DNA of 35,853 nt from an uncultured Prevotellaceae bacterium (GCA_900318555.1 ONKX01000022.1:1-35853); one strand, 5' to 3'. Positions 23,847 through 32,418 are shown, numbered from the stretch's first letter. Notes: a model not told the origin generated them from the letters alone. Translations and numbers: made by a program.

Positions 23847-25508
23847 ATGGAAACATACCCAAGTTTTAACAAACTGATAGAGCAGAGCATCATCAATAAC
23901 TGGGACCTAGACGCTCTGACTGACTACAAGGGTGCAACACTACAGTTCCACGACGTAGCCAGGAAAATAGAGAAACTGCATATCCTGTTTGAGAACTGCG
24001 GTGTAGAGAAGGGCGACAAGATAGCCCTCTGCGGACGTAACAGCAGCCAGTGGGCAGTAGCATTTATTGCTACGCTGACCTACGGAGCCGTGGCCGTACC
24101 CATCTTACATGAGTTTATGGCCGAGCAGATTCACAATATCGTGAACCATTCCGATGCCAAGCTGCTATTCGTGGGTGACCACGTAGCGACGCAGATAGAC
24201 CCCATGCAGATGCCCAATCTGGAAGGTATCATCAACAATCCTGACTACTCGCTGATGGTGTCGCGAACAGACAAGTTAACCTATGCCCGCGAGCACTTGA
24301 ACGAGCTGTACGGAAAGAAATTTCCCAAGTATTTCCGTAAGGAGCACGTACATTATTATATTGAAGAAAACGGCGACGAACTAGCACTCATCAACTACAC
24401 CTCGGGAACGACGGGCTTCTCGAAGGGCGTCATGATTCCCTATCGTGCACTGTGGTCGAACTACGACTTTGCCGACCACGTGCTGGGAAAGATTATCGGT
24501 CGCAGCGACCGCATCATCTCCATCTTGCCAATGGCTCACATGTATGGTATGGCCTTCGAATTCATCTTCGAATTCATCCACGGCTGTCACGTCTACTATC
24601 TGAACCGCATCCCGTCACCGGCTATCATCGCTCAGGCTTTTGCCGACATCAAACCGAAGATCATCATTGCAGTTCCACTGGTAATAGAAAAAATCATTCG
24701 CAAAAAGGTATTCCCCAAGATACAAAACAACCGCATGCGTCTGTTGCTGGCCATGCCAGTCATCTCAAAGAAGGTTCGCGAAACTATCTGCAAAGAAGTT
24801 GTCAAGGCCTTTGGTGGCGAACTATATGAAGTCATCATTGGTGGTGCAGCATTCAATCAGGAGGTGGAGGCATTCTTGAAGCGCATAGAATTCCCCTATA
24901 CCGTTGGCTATGGTGCTACTGAGTGTGCACCCATCATCTGCTACCGCGACTGGCATACGTTTGTGCAGGGCTCATGCGGACAGGAGGCTTACCATATGAA
25001 GGTGAAGATCAATTCTACCAACCCTGCAGAGATTCCAGGCGAGATTCTGGCCAAAGGTCCGAACGTGATGTTGGGATACTACAAGAACGAAGAGGCTACG
25101 CGTGAGACGTTGGACAAGGATGGCTGGTATCACACCGGCGACCTGGGCACGATGGACTACGATGGTAACGTCTTTATCAATGGTCGAAGCAAGAACATGC
25201 TACTCGGCCCCAGCGGACAAAATATTTATCCAGAAGAAATCGAGGACAAACTGAACTCGATGACAATGGTAGTCGAGAGCATCGTCGTTCAGCGCGACAA
25301 CAAACTCGTCGGATTGGTTTATCCCGACTACGACGAGGCCCAAAACATGCGATTCAACGATGACGACATCCGTAACATTATGGAGCAGAACCGCAACCAG
25401 TTGAACGAAATGCTGCCGGCATACGAAAAGATTACGGAGATTGAAATTCGCAAGACGGAGTTCGAAAAAACACCGAAACGCAGCATCAAACGATATTTGT
25501 ACACTTAA
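23847..25508 (+). CDS. AMP-dependent long-chain acyl-CoA synthetase, copy 2
   Basis: 553 residues, alignable end to end with the preceding gene and roughly two-thirds identical by eye. All adenylation motifs are intact: LINYTSGTTGFSKGVMIPYRAL, VGYGATECAPIICY, DGWYHTGDLGTM, GRSKNMLLGPSGQNIYPEEIED and the terminal TPKRSIKRYLYT lysine. The copies differ most between residues ~105-170 and in the helices after the P-loop, where the acyl chain is likely to contact the enzyme, so different chain preference is possible. It is translated from the same mRNA as copy 1 and followed by a strong terminator. Confidence 0.9.
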   Translation: METYPSFNKLIEQSIINNWDLDALTDYKGATLQFHDVARKIEKLHILFENCGVEKGDKIALCGRNSSQWAVAFIATLTYGAVAVPILHEFMAEQIHNIVNHSDAKLLFVGDHVATQIDPMQMPNLEGIINNPDYSLMVSRTDKLTYAREHLNELYGKKFPKYFRKEHVHYYIEENGDELALINYTSGTTGFSKGVMIPYRALWSNYDFADHVLGKIIGRSDRIISILPMAHMYGMAFEFIFEFIHGCHVYYLNRIPSPAIIAQAFADIKPKIIIAVPLVIEKIIRKKVFPKIQNNRMRLLLAMPVISKKVRETICKEVVKAFGGELYEVIIGGAAFNQEVEAFLKRIEFPYTVGYGATECAPIICYRDWHTFVQGSCGQEAYHMKVKINSTNPAEIPGEILAKGPNVMLGYYKNEEATRETLDKDGWYHTGDLGTMDYDGNVFINGRSKNMLLGPSGQNIYPEEIEDKLNSMTMVVESIVVQRDNKLVGLVYPDYDEAQNMRFNDDDIRNIMEQNRNQLNEMLPAYEKITEIEIRKTEFEKTPKRSIKRYLYT

Positions 25509-25521
25509 ATTCATAAGAAGG

Positions 25522-25547
25522 CGAGGATTTTTCCTCGCTTTTTTTTG
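25522..25547 (+). terminator. Intrinsic terminator of the acyl-CoA ligase pair
   Basis: GCGAGGA/TCCTCGC (25522-25528 with 25533-25539) is a 7-bp stem with a short T loop followed by eight T residues. The T-tract overlaps the -33 region of the thrA promoter. Confidence 0.92.
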
Positions 25548-25574
25548 TGGAATGAAAAAAAAGCATTACTTTTG
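25545..25574 (+). promoter_or_regulatory. Promoter of the threonine operon
   Basis: TTTG (25545-25548), an 18-base spacer and TACTTTTG (25567-25574). The -33 element shares bases with the T-tract of the preceding terminator. The leader to the thrA ATG is about 60 bases. Confidence 0.65.
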
Positions 25575-25577
25575 CAA

Positions 25578-25619
25578 CGCCGTTGGAGAATTCCCCCATT
25601 GTAAGTAGGGGTACCGGCG
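25578..25619 (+). promoter_or_regulatory. Structured 5' leader of thrA
   Basis: CGCCG (25578-25582) pairs with CGGCG (25615-25619). CCCC (25593-25597 region) pairs with GGGG (25608-25611). The result is a two-tier hairpin at the very 5' end of the transcript. No T-tract follows, and no leader peptide rich in Thr or Ile codons was seen, so classical attenuation is not supported. Confidence 0.45.
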
Positions 25620-25641
25620 GCAAGATAAATTGCATAGAAAT

Positions 25642-28122
25642 ATGAAAGTAATGAAATTCGGCGGAACGTCCGTAGGTTCCGTGAAAAGCATTTTGAGCTT
25701 AAAAGAGATTGTGGAGGCAGAAGCCGGACGGGGGCCTGTCGTAGTAGTAGTTAGCGCCCTGAACGGCATCACCGACAAACTGATTGCAACATCAGAGTTG
25801 GCGAAGAATGGTGACAGCCACTATCGCGAGGAGTTTGAAGCGATGGTGACGCGCCACCACCAGATGATTGACGCCATCATCCAGGACGACAAAAAGCGCA
25901 TTGACTTATTCAACAACGTAGATCAGCTCTTCGACCAGTTGCGGAGCATCTACTATGGTGTGTTCTTGATTCACGACCTGAGCGAAAAGACGCAGGACAC
26001 CATTATCTCGTATGGTGAGCGTCTGTCGTCACACATCGTGGCCGCAATGATTAAGAACGGTATGCGCATGAACAGCCGCGACTTCATCCGCACGGAAACC
26101 AAGGAAGGCAAGCACGTGCTCGACACCGAACTGACCAACAAACTGGTGAAGGAAGCTTTTGCGACTTTCCAAAACAACAATACCAACGCCAGCAAGACGG
26201 TTGCCGTGGTACCTGGCTTCATTGCTCGCGACCGCGATAGCCACGAGACGACGAACCTTGGCCGTGGTGGTAGCGACTATACTGCAGCCATCATCGCAGC
26301 AGCTCTCGATGCCGAAATCTTGGAGATTTGGACGGATGTGGATGGTTTCATGACTGCCGACCCGAAGGTCATCAAGAGTGCATACACCATCAATGAACTC
26401 TCGTACGTAGAGGCTATGGAGCTCTGTAACTTCGGTGCCAAGGTCATCTATCCTCCAACGATTTATCCCGTCTGCGTGAAGAATATACCTATCAAGGTCA
26501 AGAATACATTCAACCCTGAACACCCGGGAACACTCATCAAGGCCACGATTGACAACGACCAAAAGCCCATCAAGGGTATCTCGTCTATTAAAGGTACTTC
26601 GCTGATTACCGTCACGGGTCTGTCAATGGTGGGTGTCATCGGTGTCAACCGTCGAATATTCACAACACTCGCTAATAAAGGCATCAGCGTCTTTATGGTA
26701 TCGCAGGCTTCTTCTGAGAACTCTACCTCTATCGGTGTGCGCGACGAGGATGCCGAGGCTGCAGCAGAAGTGCTGAACGCAGAGTTCGCCAAGGAGATTG
26801 AGACGGGCGCTATGTTCCCCATGCAGGTGGAGAGCGGACTCGCCACCATCGCTATCGTGGGTGAGAATATGAAACAGACACCAGGTATTGCTGGTAAACT
26901 GTTTGGTACGCTCGGACGCTCTGGTATCTCTGTCATTGCCTGTGCCCAAGGTGCTTCTGAGACCAACATCTCGTTCGTGGTCGACGGCAAATTCCTGCGC
27001 AAGTCGCTCAACGTGCTGCACGACTCGTTCTTCCTGTCAGAATACAAGGTGCTCAATATCTTCATCTGCGGTATCGGTACCGTGGGTGGCATGTTGCTCG
27101 AACAGATTCGTACCCAGCAGCAGTTCCTCATGCAGTCACGTCGTCTGAAACTCAACGTGGTCGGCATTTCGGATGTCGATAATTTCGTGCTCGATCGTGA
27201 TGGCATCGACCTCGACAACTATGAGAAGATTCTGCGTGCAGGTTTCAAGGCCGATACCGACCACATGCGCGAGGAAATCATCAAGATGAACATCTTCAAT
27301 TCTGTTTTCGTCGACTGTACAGCCAGCAAGCAGATTGCTACCCTCTACCAAACATTCCTGGAGCACAACATATCAGTCGTTGCTGCCAACAAGATTGCTG
27401 CATCAAGCGACTACGACAGCTACGTGAAGCTGCGCCAGACGGCCCGCGACCGCGGAGTGTGGTTCCGTTATGAGACCAACGTAGGTGCTGGTCTGCCGAT
27501 TATCGGTACCATCAACGACCTGTGTAACTCGGGTGATAAGATCCTGAAAATTGAGGCTATCCTCTCTGGTACGCTGAACTTCATCTTCAACGAAATTGCT
27601 GCCGACGTGCCGTTCTCTGAGACGGTGAAACGTGCTAAGGAACAGCGTTACAGCGAGCCTGACCCACGCATCGACCTCAGCGGTACAGATGTCATCCGCA
27701 AACTGGTCATCCTGACCCGTGAGGCTGGTTATAAAGTGGAACAGGACGACGTAGAGAAGCATCTCTTCGTGCCCGACAGCTACTTCGAGGGCTCTATCGA
27801 TGACTTCTGGAAGCGTCTGCCCGAACTCGATGCCGACTTCGAGGCTCGTCGTAAGGTATTGGAGGCAGAAAACAAGCGTTGGCGCTTCGTGGCTACGATG
27901 GAAGCCGACGAGAACGACCCATCGAACTTCAAGACCAGCGTAGCATTGAAGGAAGTTCCCTACGGTCATCCGTTCTACGGCCTTGAGGGCTCAAACAACA
28001 TCGTGCTGTTGACCACCGAGCGCTATAAGGAGTACCCAATGCTGATTCAGGGTTACGGTGCCGGTGCTGCCGTCACAGCTGCAGGTGTCTTCGCAAACAT
28101 CATGTCAATCGCTAATATTTAA
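25642..28122 (+). CDS. thrA: Bifunctional aspartate kinase / homoserine dehydrogenase
   Basis: About 826 residues from the ATG at 25642; a TTG at 25630 would add four residues and is less likely. The aspartokinase domain (~1-290) starts MKVMKFGGTSVGS and contains NLGRGGSDYTAAIIAAAL. Two ACT regulatory domains lie at ~310-460 (ISSIKGTSLITVTGLSMVGV; ATIAIVGENMKQTPGIAGKLF). Homoserine dehydrogenase (~465-826) has the NAD(P) motif IFICGIGTVGGMLLEQI, VVAANKIAAS and the catalytic region RYETNVGAGLPIIGTINDL. It catalyses the first and third steps from aspartate to threonine and methionine. It is the first gene of the threonine operon. Feedback inhibition by threonine through the ACT domains is typical of the family. 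Confidence 0.97.
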   Translation: MKVMKFGGTSVGSVKSILSLKEIVEAEAGRGPVVVVVSALNGITDKLIATSELAKNGDSHYREEFEAMVTRHHQMIDAIIQDDKKRIDLFNNVDQLFDQLRSIYYGVFLIHDLSEKTQDTIISYGERLSSHIVAAMIKNGMRMNSRDFIRTETKEGKHVLDTELTNKLVKEAFATFQNNNTNASKTVAVVPGFIARDRDSHETTNLGRGGSDYTAAIIAAALDAEILEIWTDVDGFMTADPKVIKSAYTINELSYVEAMELCNFGAKVIYPPTIYPVCVKNIPIKVKNTFNPEHPGTLIKATIDNDQKPIKGISSIKGTSLITVTGLSMVGVIGVNRRIFTTLANKGISVFMVSQASSENSTSIGVRDEDAEAAAEVLNAEFAKEIETGAMFPMQVESGLATIAIVGENMKQTPGIAGKLFGTLGRSGISVIACAQGASETNISFVVDGKFLRKSLNVLHDSFFLSEYKVLNIFICGIGTVGGMLLEQIRTQQQFLMQSRRLKLNVVGISDVDNFVLDRDGIDLDNYEKILRAGFKADTDHMREEIIKMNIFNSVFVDCTASKQIATLYQTFLEHNISVVAANKIAASSDYDSYVKLRQTARDRGVWFRYETNVGAGLPIIGTINDLCNSGDKILKIEAILSGTLNFIFNEIAADVPFSETVKRAKEQRYSEPDPRIDLSGTDVIRKLVILTREAGYKVEQDDVEKHLFVPDSYFEGSIDDFWKRLPELDADFEARRKVLEAENKRWRFVATMEADENDPSNFKTSVALKEVPYGHPFYGLEGSNNIVLLTTERYKEYPMLIQGYGAGAAVTAAGVFANIMSIANI

Positions 28123-28126
28123 TTTA

Positions 28127-28205
28127 GCAAGGACTACAGGACTAAAGGACTTGGCTGCACATCATATTGCAGAATCATAAAGTCCTTAAGTCCTGTAGTC
28201 CCTGC
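28127..28205. repeat. GGACTxxA micro-repeat arranged as a long inverted repeat, thrA-thrB gap
   Basis: The left arm at 28131-28152 is made of 8-base GGACTACA/GGACTAAA units and is complementary at 21 of 22 positions to the right arm at 28180-28201. The 27-base loop contains a further 5-bp hairpin (CTGCA/TGCAG). The element fills the gap between thrA and the homoserine kinase gene. It has no T-tract and could act as an mRNA-stabilising or attenuating hairpin. Confidence 0.75.
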
Positions 28206-28219
28206 AAAAAATAATCTCA

Positions 28220-29482
28220 ATGAAGCATATCATTATTTTAGGTGACGGTATGGCCGACCTGCCAATCGAGCGGCTCGGTGGGAAGACCCTGCTGCAATAT
28301 GCCCATAAGCCCATGATGGACCAGCTGGCGCATGAAGGTCGCTGTGGTCGCTTGGTGACTGTTCCTGAAGGGTTTCCCCCAGGCTCAGAGGTTGCCAATA
28401 CAGCTATCCTTGGCTATGACTTGAATAAGGTATACGAAGGTCGCGGACCTTTGGAGGCGGCCTCTATCGGCTATGAGATGGCTGATGACGACTTCGCCAT
28501 CCGCTGTAACATCATCACGCTGGGGGACGGCAAAATTATCACTCACAATGGTGGTAATCTGGAGACCGACGATGCCCGCGTGCTCATCGACTATCTAAAC
28601 GAACACCTCGCCAAACCCATCAACGAGCGCGAGGACTGCGAACGTGTTAAGTTCATCACAGGCATTCAGTATCGCCACCTGCTGGTCATCAAGGGCGGCA
28701 ACAAACACATCGTCTGTGCCCCACCCCACGACCATCCCAACGAACCCTGGCGCTCATTGCTGGTGAAACCAGATAGTGTGGTCAGCGATTCCGTCGCTGA
28801 CACCCGCCGTCTGTCTCCCCAACAAACCGCCGACCTCATCAACGAGATGATTCTGAAATCGCAAGAACTGCTAGCTCAACATCCTTTTAACATCGAACGT
28901 GCTAAGAAGGGTGAACGCCAGGCTAACAGCATCTGGCCTTGGAGCGGCGGCTATCGTCCGTCGATGGAGACGCTCATGGAGCAGTACCCGCAGATTAAGA
29001 GCGGTACGGTTATCTCTGCCGTCGACCTGATTCAGGGCATTGGCAAATACGCTGGTCTGCGTATCGTCAAGGTTCCTGGCGCTACAGGACTGGCCGACAC
29101 GAACTACGAAGGCAAGGCTCAGGCCGCCATCGAAGCATTGGAACATGACGACTTCGTGTTTGTACACGTGGAAGCCAGCGACGAAGCAGGCCATGATGGC
29201 GATTTAGAGCTGAAACTGAAGACTATCGAGTATCTCGACCAACGACTCATCGCACCTATATATAATAAGGTTAAGGACAAAGATGTCTGCATCGCCGTAT
29301 TGCCCGACCATCTGACGCCCGTCGAACAACGCATCCATGTGGGTCAGCCCGTGCCATTTCTTATTTGGCACAAAGGGATTACGCCCGACAGCGTCCAGCA
29401 GTACGACGAGGTTTCTTGCGTCAGCGGTGCCTACGGCCTGTTAAAACTCGATGAATTTATGAAAACATTTATGAACTTATGA
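28220..29482 (+). CDS. ApgM-like phosphotransferase, proposed homoserine kinase
   Basis: 420 residues of the cofactor-independent phosphoglycerate mutase (ApgM)/alkaline phosphatase superfamily. Metal-site motifs are visible: ILGDGMADLP at the N-terminus, GSEVANTAILGYD with the nucleophile Ser/Thr region, VHVEASDEAGHDGD, and VLPDHLTPVEQRIH. A subgroup found between thrA and thrC in Bacteroidota and others has been proposed as the homoserine kinase that replaces GHMP-type ThrB. The context here is exactly that: thrA upstream and thrC overlapping by four bases (ATGA), with no GHMP kinase nearby. A glycolytic phosphoglycerate mutase role is the alternative, and the sequence alone does not decide. 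Confidence 0.82.
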   Translation: MKHIIILGDGMADLPIERLGGKTLLQYAHKPMMDQLAHEGRCGRLVTVPEGFPPGSEVANTAILGYDLNKVYEGRGPLEAASIGYEMADDDFAIRCNIITLGDGKIITHNGGNLETDDARVLIDYLNEHLAKPINEREDCERVKFITGIQYRHLLVIKGGNKHIVCAPPHDHPNEPWRSLLVKPDSVVSDSVADTRRLSPQQTADLINEMILKSQELLAQHPFNIERAKKGERQANSIWPWSGGYRPSMETLMEQYPQIKSGTVISAVDLIQGIGKYAGLRIVKVPGATGLADTNYEGKAQAAIEALEHDDFVFVHVEASDEAGHDGDLELKLKTIEYLDQRLIAPIYNKVKDKDVCIAVLPDHLTPVEQRIHVGQPVPFLIWHKGITPDSVQQYDEVSCVSGAYGLLKLDEFMKTFMNL

Positions 29483-30822
29483 AATACTACAGCACAAACG
29501 GAAATGCGCCGATTGCTGATTTGCAAAAGGCGGTAGTGAAGGGACTGGCAGAGGACCGCGGTCTATATATGCCCGAAGAGATTTATACGTTGCCGAAGGC
29601 ATTCATCAACGATATGCCCGGCATGAAGTTCCAAGACATCGCCTACAACGTAGCACAGAACTTCTTTGGCGACGATGTGGACGGCGACGCCTTGCAGGAT
29701 ATCGTCTACGACACGCTGTCGTTCGACTGTCCGGTGGTAAAAGTCACAGAAAATATCTATGCGCTGGAGCTGTTCCACGGCCCGACGTTGGCATTCAAGG
29801 ACGTCGGTGCACGCTTCATGGCGCGTTTACTGGGGTATTTCTTGCGCATGGGTAGTCGCGGGGAAACCGCAACCAACGGGACCGTGAACGTCCTCGTAGC
29901 TACCAGTGGCGACACGGGAAGTGCGGTGGCAAACGGTTTCCTCGGCGTTGAGGGCATCCGTGTTTACGTCTTATATCCCAAGGGCAAGGTAAGTCCCATC
30001 CAGGAGTGCCAGTTCACAACGTTGGGTAAAAATATCACGGCTATCGAGGTCGACGGCGTCTTCGACGACTGTCAGGCACTGGTGAAGTCGGCATTTATGG
30101 ACGAGGAACTGAACAAGCACATGAAGCTGACGTCAGCCAACTCCATCAACGTAGCCCGTTTCCTCCCACAGGCGTTCTATTATTTTAATGCGTATGCGCG
30201 CATGAAGGCGCTTGGTCTAGTCGACGAGCTCGTAATGTGCGTACCCAGTGGCAACTTTGGTAACATCTGCTCGGCGCTGTTCGGCCACGAGATGGGACTG
30301 CCCATCAAGCGTTTCATTGCCGCCAACAATGCCAACGACGTCTTCTACAACTATCTGCAAACTGGCAAGTACGAGCCCAAGGCTTCAGTACAGACACTCG
30401 CTAACGCGATGGACGTCGGCGACCCCTCGAACTTCGCACGCATCCTGAACCTCTATTCCAAGAACAATGCGCTGACTCCCGAGGCTACGCACCATCGTAT
30501 CACCAACCTCATTAGCGGTGCTACGTATAGCGATGAACAGATTAAGGAGACCATGCGGAAATGCTATAGCGAAACTGACTATGTGCTTGATCCTCATGGC
30601 GCTTGCGGATTCCGCGCTTTACAAGAGAACTTGAAGCCAGGCGAGATTGGCGTATTCTGCGAGACGGCTCATCCTGCTAAGTTCAAGGAGAAGGTGGACG
30701 ACATTCTGGGCATCGACATCGAGATTCCCGCCCGTCTGCGTGCATTTATGGAAGGCGAGAAGCAGAGCGTGGAACTGTCAAAGGACTTCGCTGATTTCAA
30801 GGCCTACCTGATGAATCAGTAA
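29479..30822 (+). CDS. thrC: Threonine synthase
   Basis: 447 residues, PLP-dependent. It converts O-phosphohomoserine to threonine. The opening MKYYSTNGNAPIADLQKAVVKGL and the cofactor lysine in HGPTLAFKDVGARFMARLL are typical of the long threonine synthase group (E. coli ThrC type). VATSGDTGSAVANGF and VCVPSGNFGNI-like CVPSGNFGNICSALFG form the phosphate-binding parts. The ATG overlaps the stop of the kinase gene by four bases, so the two are translationally coupled. No clear terminator follows; the next unit has its own promoter. Confidence 0.97.
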   Translation: MKYYSTNGNAPIADLQKAVVKGLAEDRGLYMPEEIYTLPKAFINDMPGMKFQDIAYNVAQNFFGDDVDGDALQDIVYDTLSFDCPVVKVTENIYALELFHGPTLAFKDVGARFMARLLGYFLRMGSRGETATNGTVNVLVATSGDTGSAVANGFLGVEGIRVYVLYPKGKVSPIQECQFTTLGKNITAIEVDGVFDDCQALVKSAFMDEELNKHMKLTSANSINVARFLPQAFYYFNAYARMKALGLVDELVMCVPSGNFGNICSALFGHEMGLPIKRFIAANNANDVFYNYLQTGKYEPKASVQTLANAMDVGDPSNFARILNLYSKNNALTPEATHHRITNLISGATYSDEQIKETMRKCYSETDYVLDPHGACGFRALQENLKPGEIGVFCETAHPAKFKEKVDDILGIDIEIPARLRAFMEGEKQSVELSKDFADFKAYLMNQ

Positions 30823-30869
30823 TAAATAGTCCAACCCATCCCATCGGTGTCAAAAGAAAAACAAGTGGC

Positions 30870-30883
30870 TGCAAACGTTAACG
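30870..30883. promoter_or_regulatory. LacI-type operator candidate upstream of uxaB
   Basis: TGCAAACGTTAACG fits the LacI/CcpA-type operator pattern TGNAANCGNTNNCA at every defined position except the last. It lies about 45 bases upstream of the -7 box of uxaB. The regulator is not in the window. Confidence 0.45.
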
Positions 30884-30896
30884 TAATAAATTACGT
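30881..30896. promoter_or_regulatory. Second palindrome upstream of uxaB
   Basis: ACGTAAT-AA-ATTACGT is a perfect inverted repeat immediately next to, and sharing three bases with, the LacI-like site. A third related sequence, ATACGTTAT, follows at about 30904. This clustering in an otherwise A/T-rich promoter suggests regulator binding. Confidence 0.45.
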
Positions 30897-30927
30897 AAAA
30901 ATGATACGTTATTCGGAAAATATTCAC

Positions 30928-30935
30928 TATCTTTG
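30928..30935 (+). promoter_or_regulatory. TAnnTTTG promoter box of uxaB-uvrA
   Basis: TATCTTTG, about 40 bases upstream of the uxaB ATG. The -33 position has no clear TTTG, which fits a regulated promoter. Confidence 0.65.
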
Positions 30936-30975
30936 CACTGAAATAAAACAAACTATTTATAAAATATAACGAATT

Positions 30976-32418
30976 ATGTTGAAACCGTTAAACAAAAAGT
31001 TCGCTCCGAAGAGCGTGATGCCCGAGAAGGTCATTCAGTTTGGTGAGGGTAATTTCCTCCGTGCATTCGTTGATTGGATTATCTGGAACATGGACCAGAA
31101 AACCAATTTCAATGGTAGTGTTGTCGTCGTGCAGCCCATCGACCGCGGTATGGTTGACTGGCTCAACGGTCAGGACTGTCTGTATCACGTCAATCTGCAG
31201 GGTCGCGAGAACGGCAAGCCCGTAAACACCCTGGAGCGTATCGACGTTATCAGCCGTGCGCTGAACCCCTACTCTCAGAACGACGCCTTCATGGCTCTGG
31301 CAGACCAGCCCGAGATTCGTTTCGTGATTTCTAACACCACTGAGGCTGGTATCGCTTTCGATCCCGCTTGTAAGCTGGAGGACAAGCCCGCTTCAAGCTA
31401 TCCTGGCAAACTGGTACAGTTGCTGTATCGTCGCTACCAGACGTTCAATGGCGATCCCACGAAGGGTCTTATCATTTTCCCCTGCGAGCTCATCTTCCTG
31501 AACGGCCACGTGCTGAAGGATTGCATCAATAAGTACATCGAACTGTGGAAGTTGCCCGCAGACTTCAAGAAGTGGTTCGACGAGTGCTGCGGCGTTTACG
31601 CTACCCTCGTTGACCGTATCGTGCCAGGCTTCCCCCGCAAGGAGATTGCTGAGATTCAGGAGAAGGTCGGTTATCGCGACAACCTCGTCGTACAGGCCGA
31701 GAACTTCCACCTCTGGGTCATCGAGGCTCCAAAGGAGGTTGCTCAGGAGTTCCCTGCAGACAAGGCTGGTTTGCACGTGCTGTTCGTTCCCTCAGAGGAG
31801 CCCTACCACAAGCGTAAGGTCACCCTGCTGAATGGCCCGCACACCGTACTCTCGCCTGTTGCATTCTTGAGCGGTGTCAACATCGTTCGTGACGCCTGCA
31901 ACCACGAGGTCATTTCTAAGTACATCCACAAGGTACAGTTTGAGGAGCTGATGCAGACCCTCGACCTGCCAATGGAGGAACTGGAGAAGTTTGCTGGCGA
32001 CGTGCTCGAGCGTTTCGACAACCCGTTCGTAGACCATCAGGTAACCAGCATCATGCTGAACTCATTCCCCAAGTTCCAGGCTCGCGACCTGCCCGGCGTG
32101 AAAACTTACTTGGAGCGCAAGGGCGAGCTGCCTAAGGGTCTGGTATTCGGTCTGGCTGCTATCATTACATATTATAAAGGTGGCAAGCGTGCCGACGGTG
32201 TGGAGATTATCCCCAACGACGACGAGAAGATCATGGGTCTGCTGAAGGAGCTGTGGGCTACTGGCGACACGCAGAAGGTGGCTGACGGTGTACTCGGTGC
32301 TGAGTTCATCTGGCAGGAGGACCTCAACAAAGTTGCCGGCCTGAACGCAATGGTGAAGCTGTTCCTCGACCTGATTCAGGAGAAGGGCATGCTGGAAGCC
32401 GTAAAGACTATTCTGTAA
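30976..32418 (+). CDS. uxaB: Tagaturonate reductase (altronate oxidoreductase)
   Basis: 480 residues of the mannitol dehydrogenase superfamily. It interconverts D-tagaturonate and D-altronate with NAD(H) in galacturonate breakdown. UxaB-type features are VIQFGEGNFLRAFVDWIIWNM at the nucleotide site, FPCELIFLNGHVLKDCI, FHLWVIEAPKE, and KRKVTLLNGPHTVLSP with the catalytic Lys-x4-Asn-x2-His set. The length matches E. coli UxaB (~483). A TATCTTTG promoter and two operator-like palindromes precede it. The stop codon TAA is directly followed by the TTG start of uvrA in the same frame. Together with the UxuB-like gene at 7504-9090 it covers both hexuronate branches. Confidence 0.93.
   Translation: MLKPLNKKFAPKSVMPEKVIQFGEGNFLRAFVDWIIWNMDQKTNFNGSVVVVQPIDRGMVDWLNGQDCLYHVNLQGRENGKPVNTLERIDVISRALNPYSQNDAFMALADQPEIRFVISNTTEAGIAFDPACKLEDKPASSYPGKLVQLLYRRYQTFNGDPTKGLIIFPCELIFLNGHVLKDCINKYIELWKLPADFKKWFDECCGVYATLVDRIVPGFPRKEIAEIQEKVGYRDNLVVQAENFHLWVIEAPKEVAQEFPADKAGLHVLFVPSEEPYHKRKVTLLNGPHTVLSPVAFLSGVNIVRDACNHEVISKYIHKVQFEELMQTLDLPMEELEKFAGDVLERFDNPFVDHQVTSIMLNSFPKFQARDLPGVKTYLERKGELPKGLVFGLAAIITYYKGGKRADGVEIIPNDDEKIMGLLKELWATGDTQKVADGVLGAEFIWQEDLNKVAGLNAMVKLFLDLIQEKGMLEAVKTIL

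Noticed and set aside
28127-28205. Rho-independent terminator after thrA
   Set aside because: The stem is strong, but neither strand has a T-tract after it, and the downstream genes lack another promoter, so full termination is unlikely.
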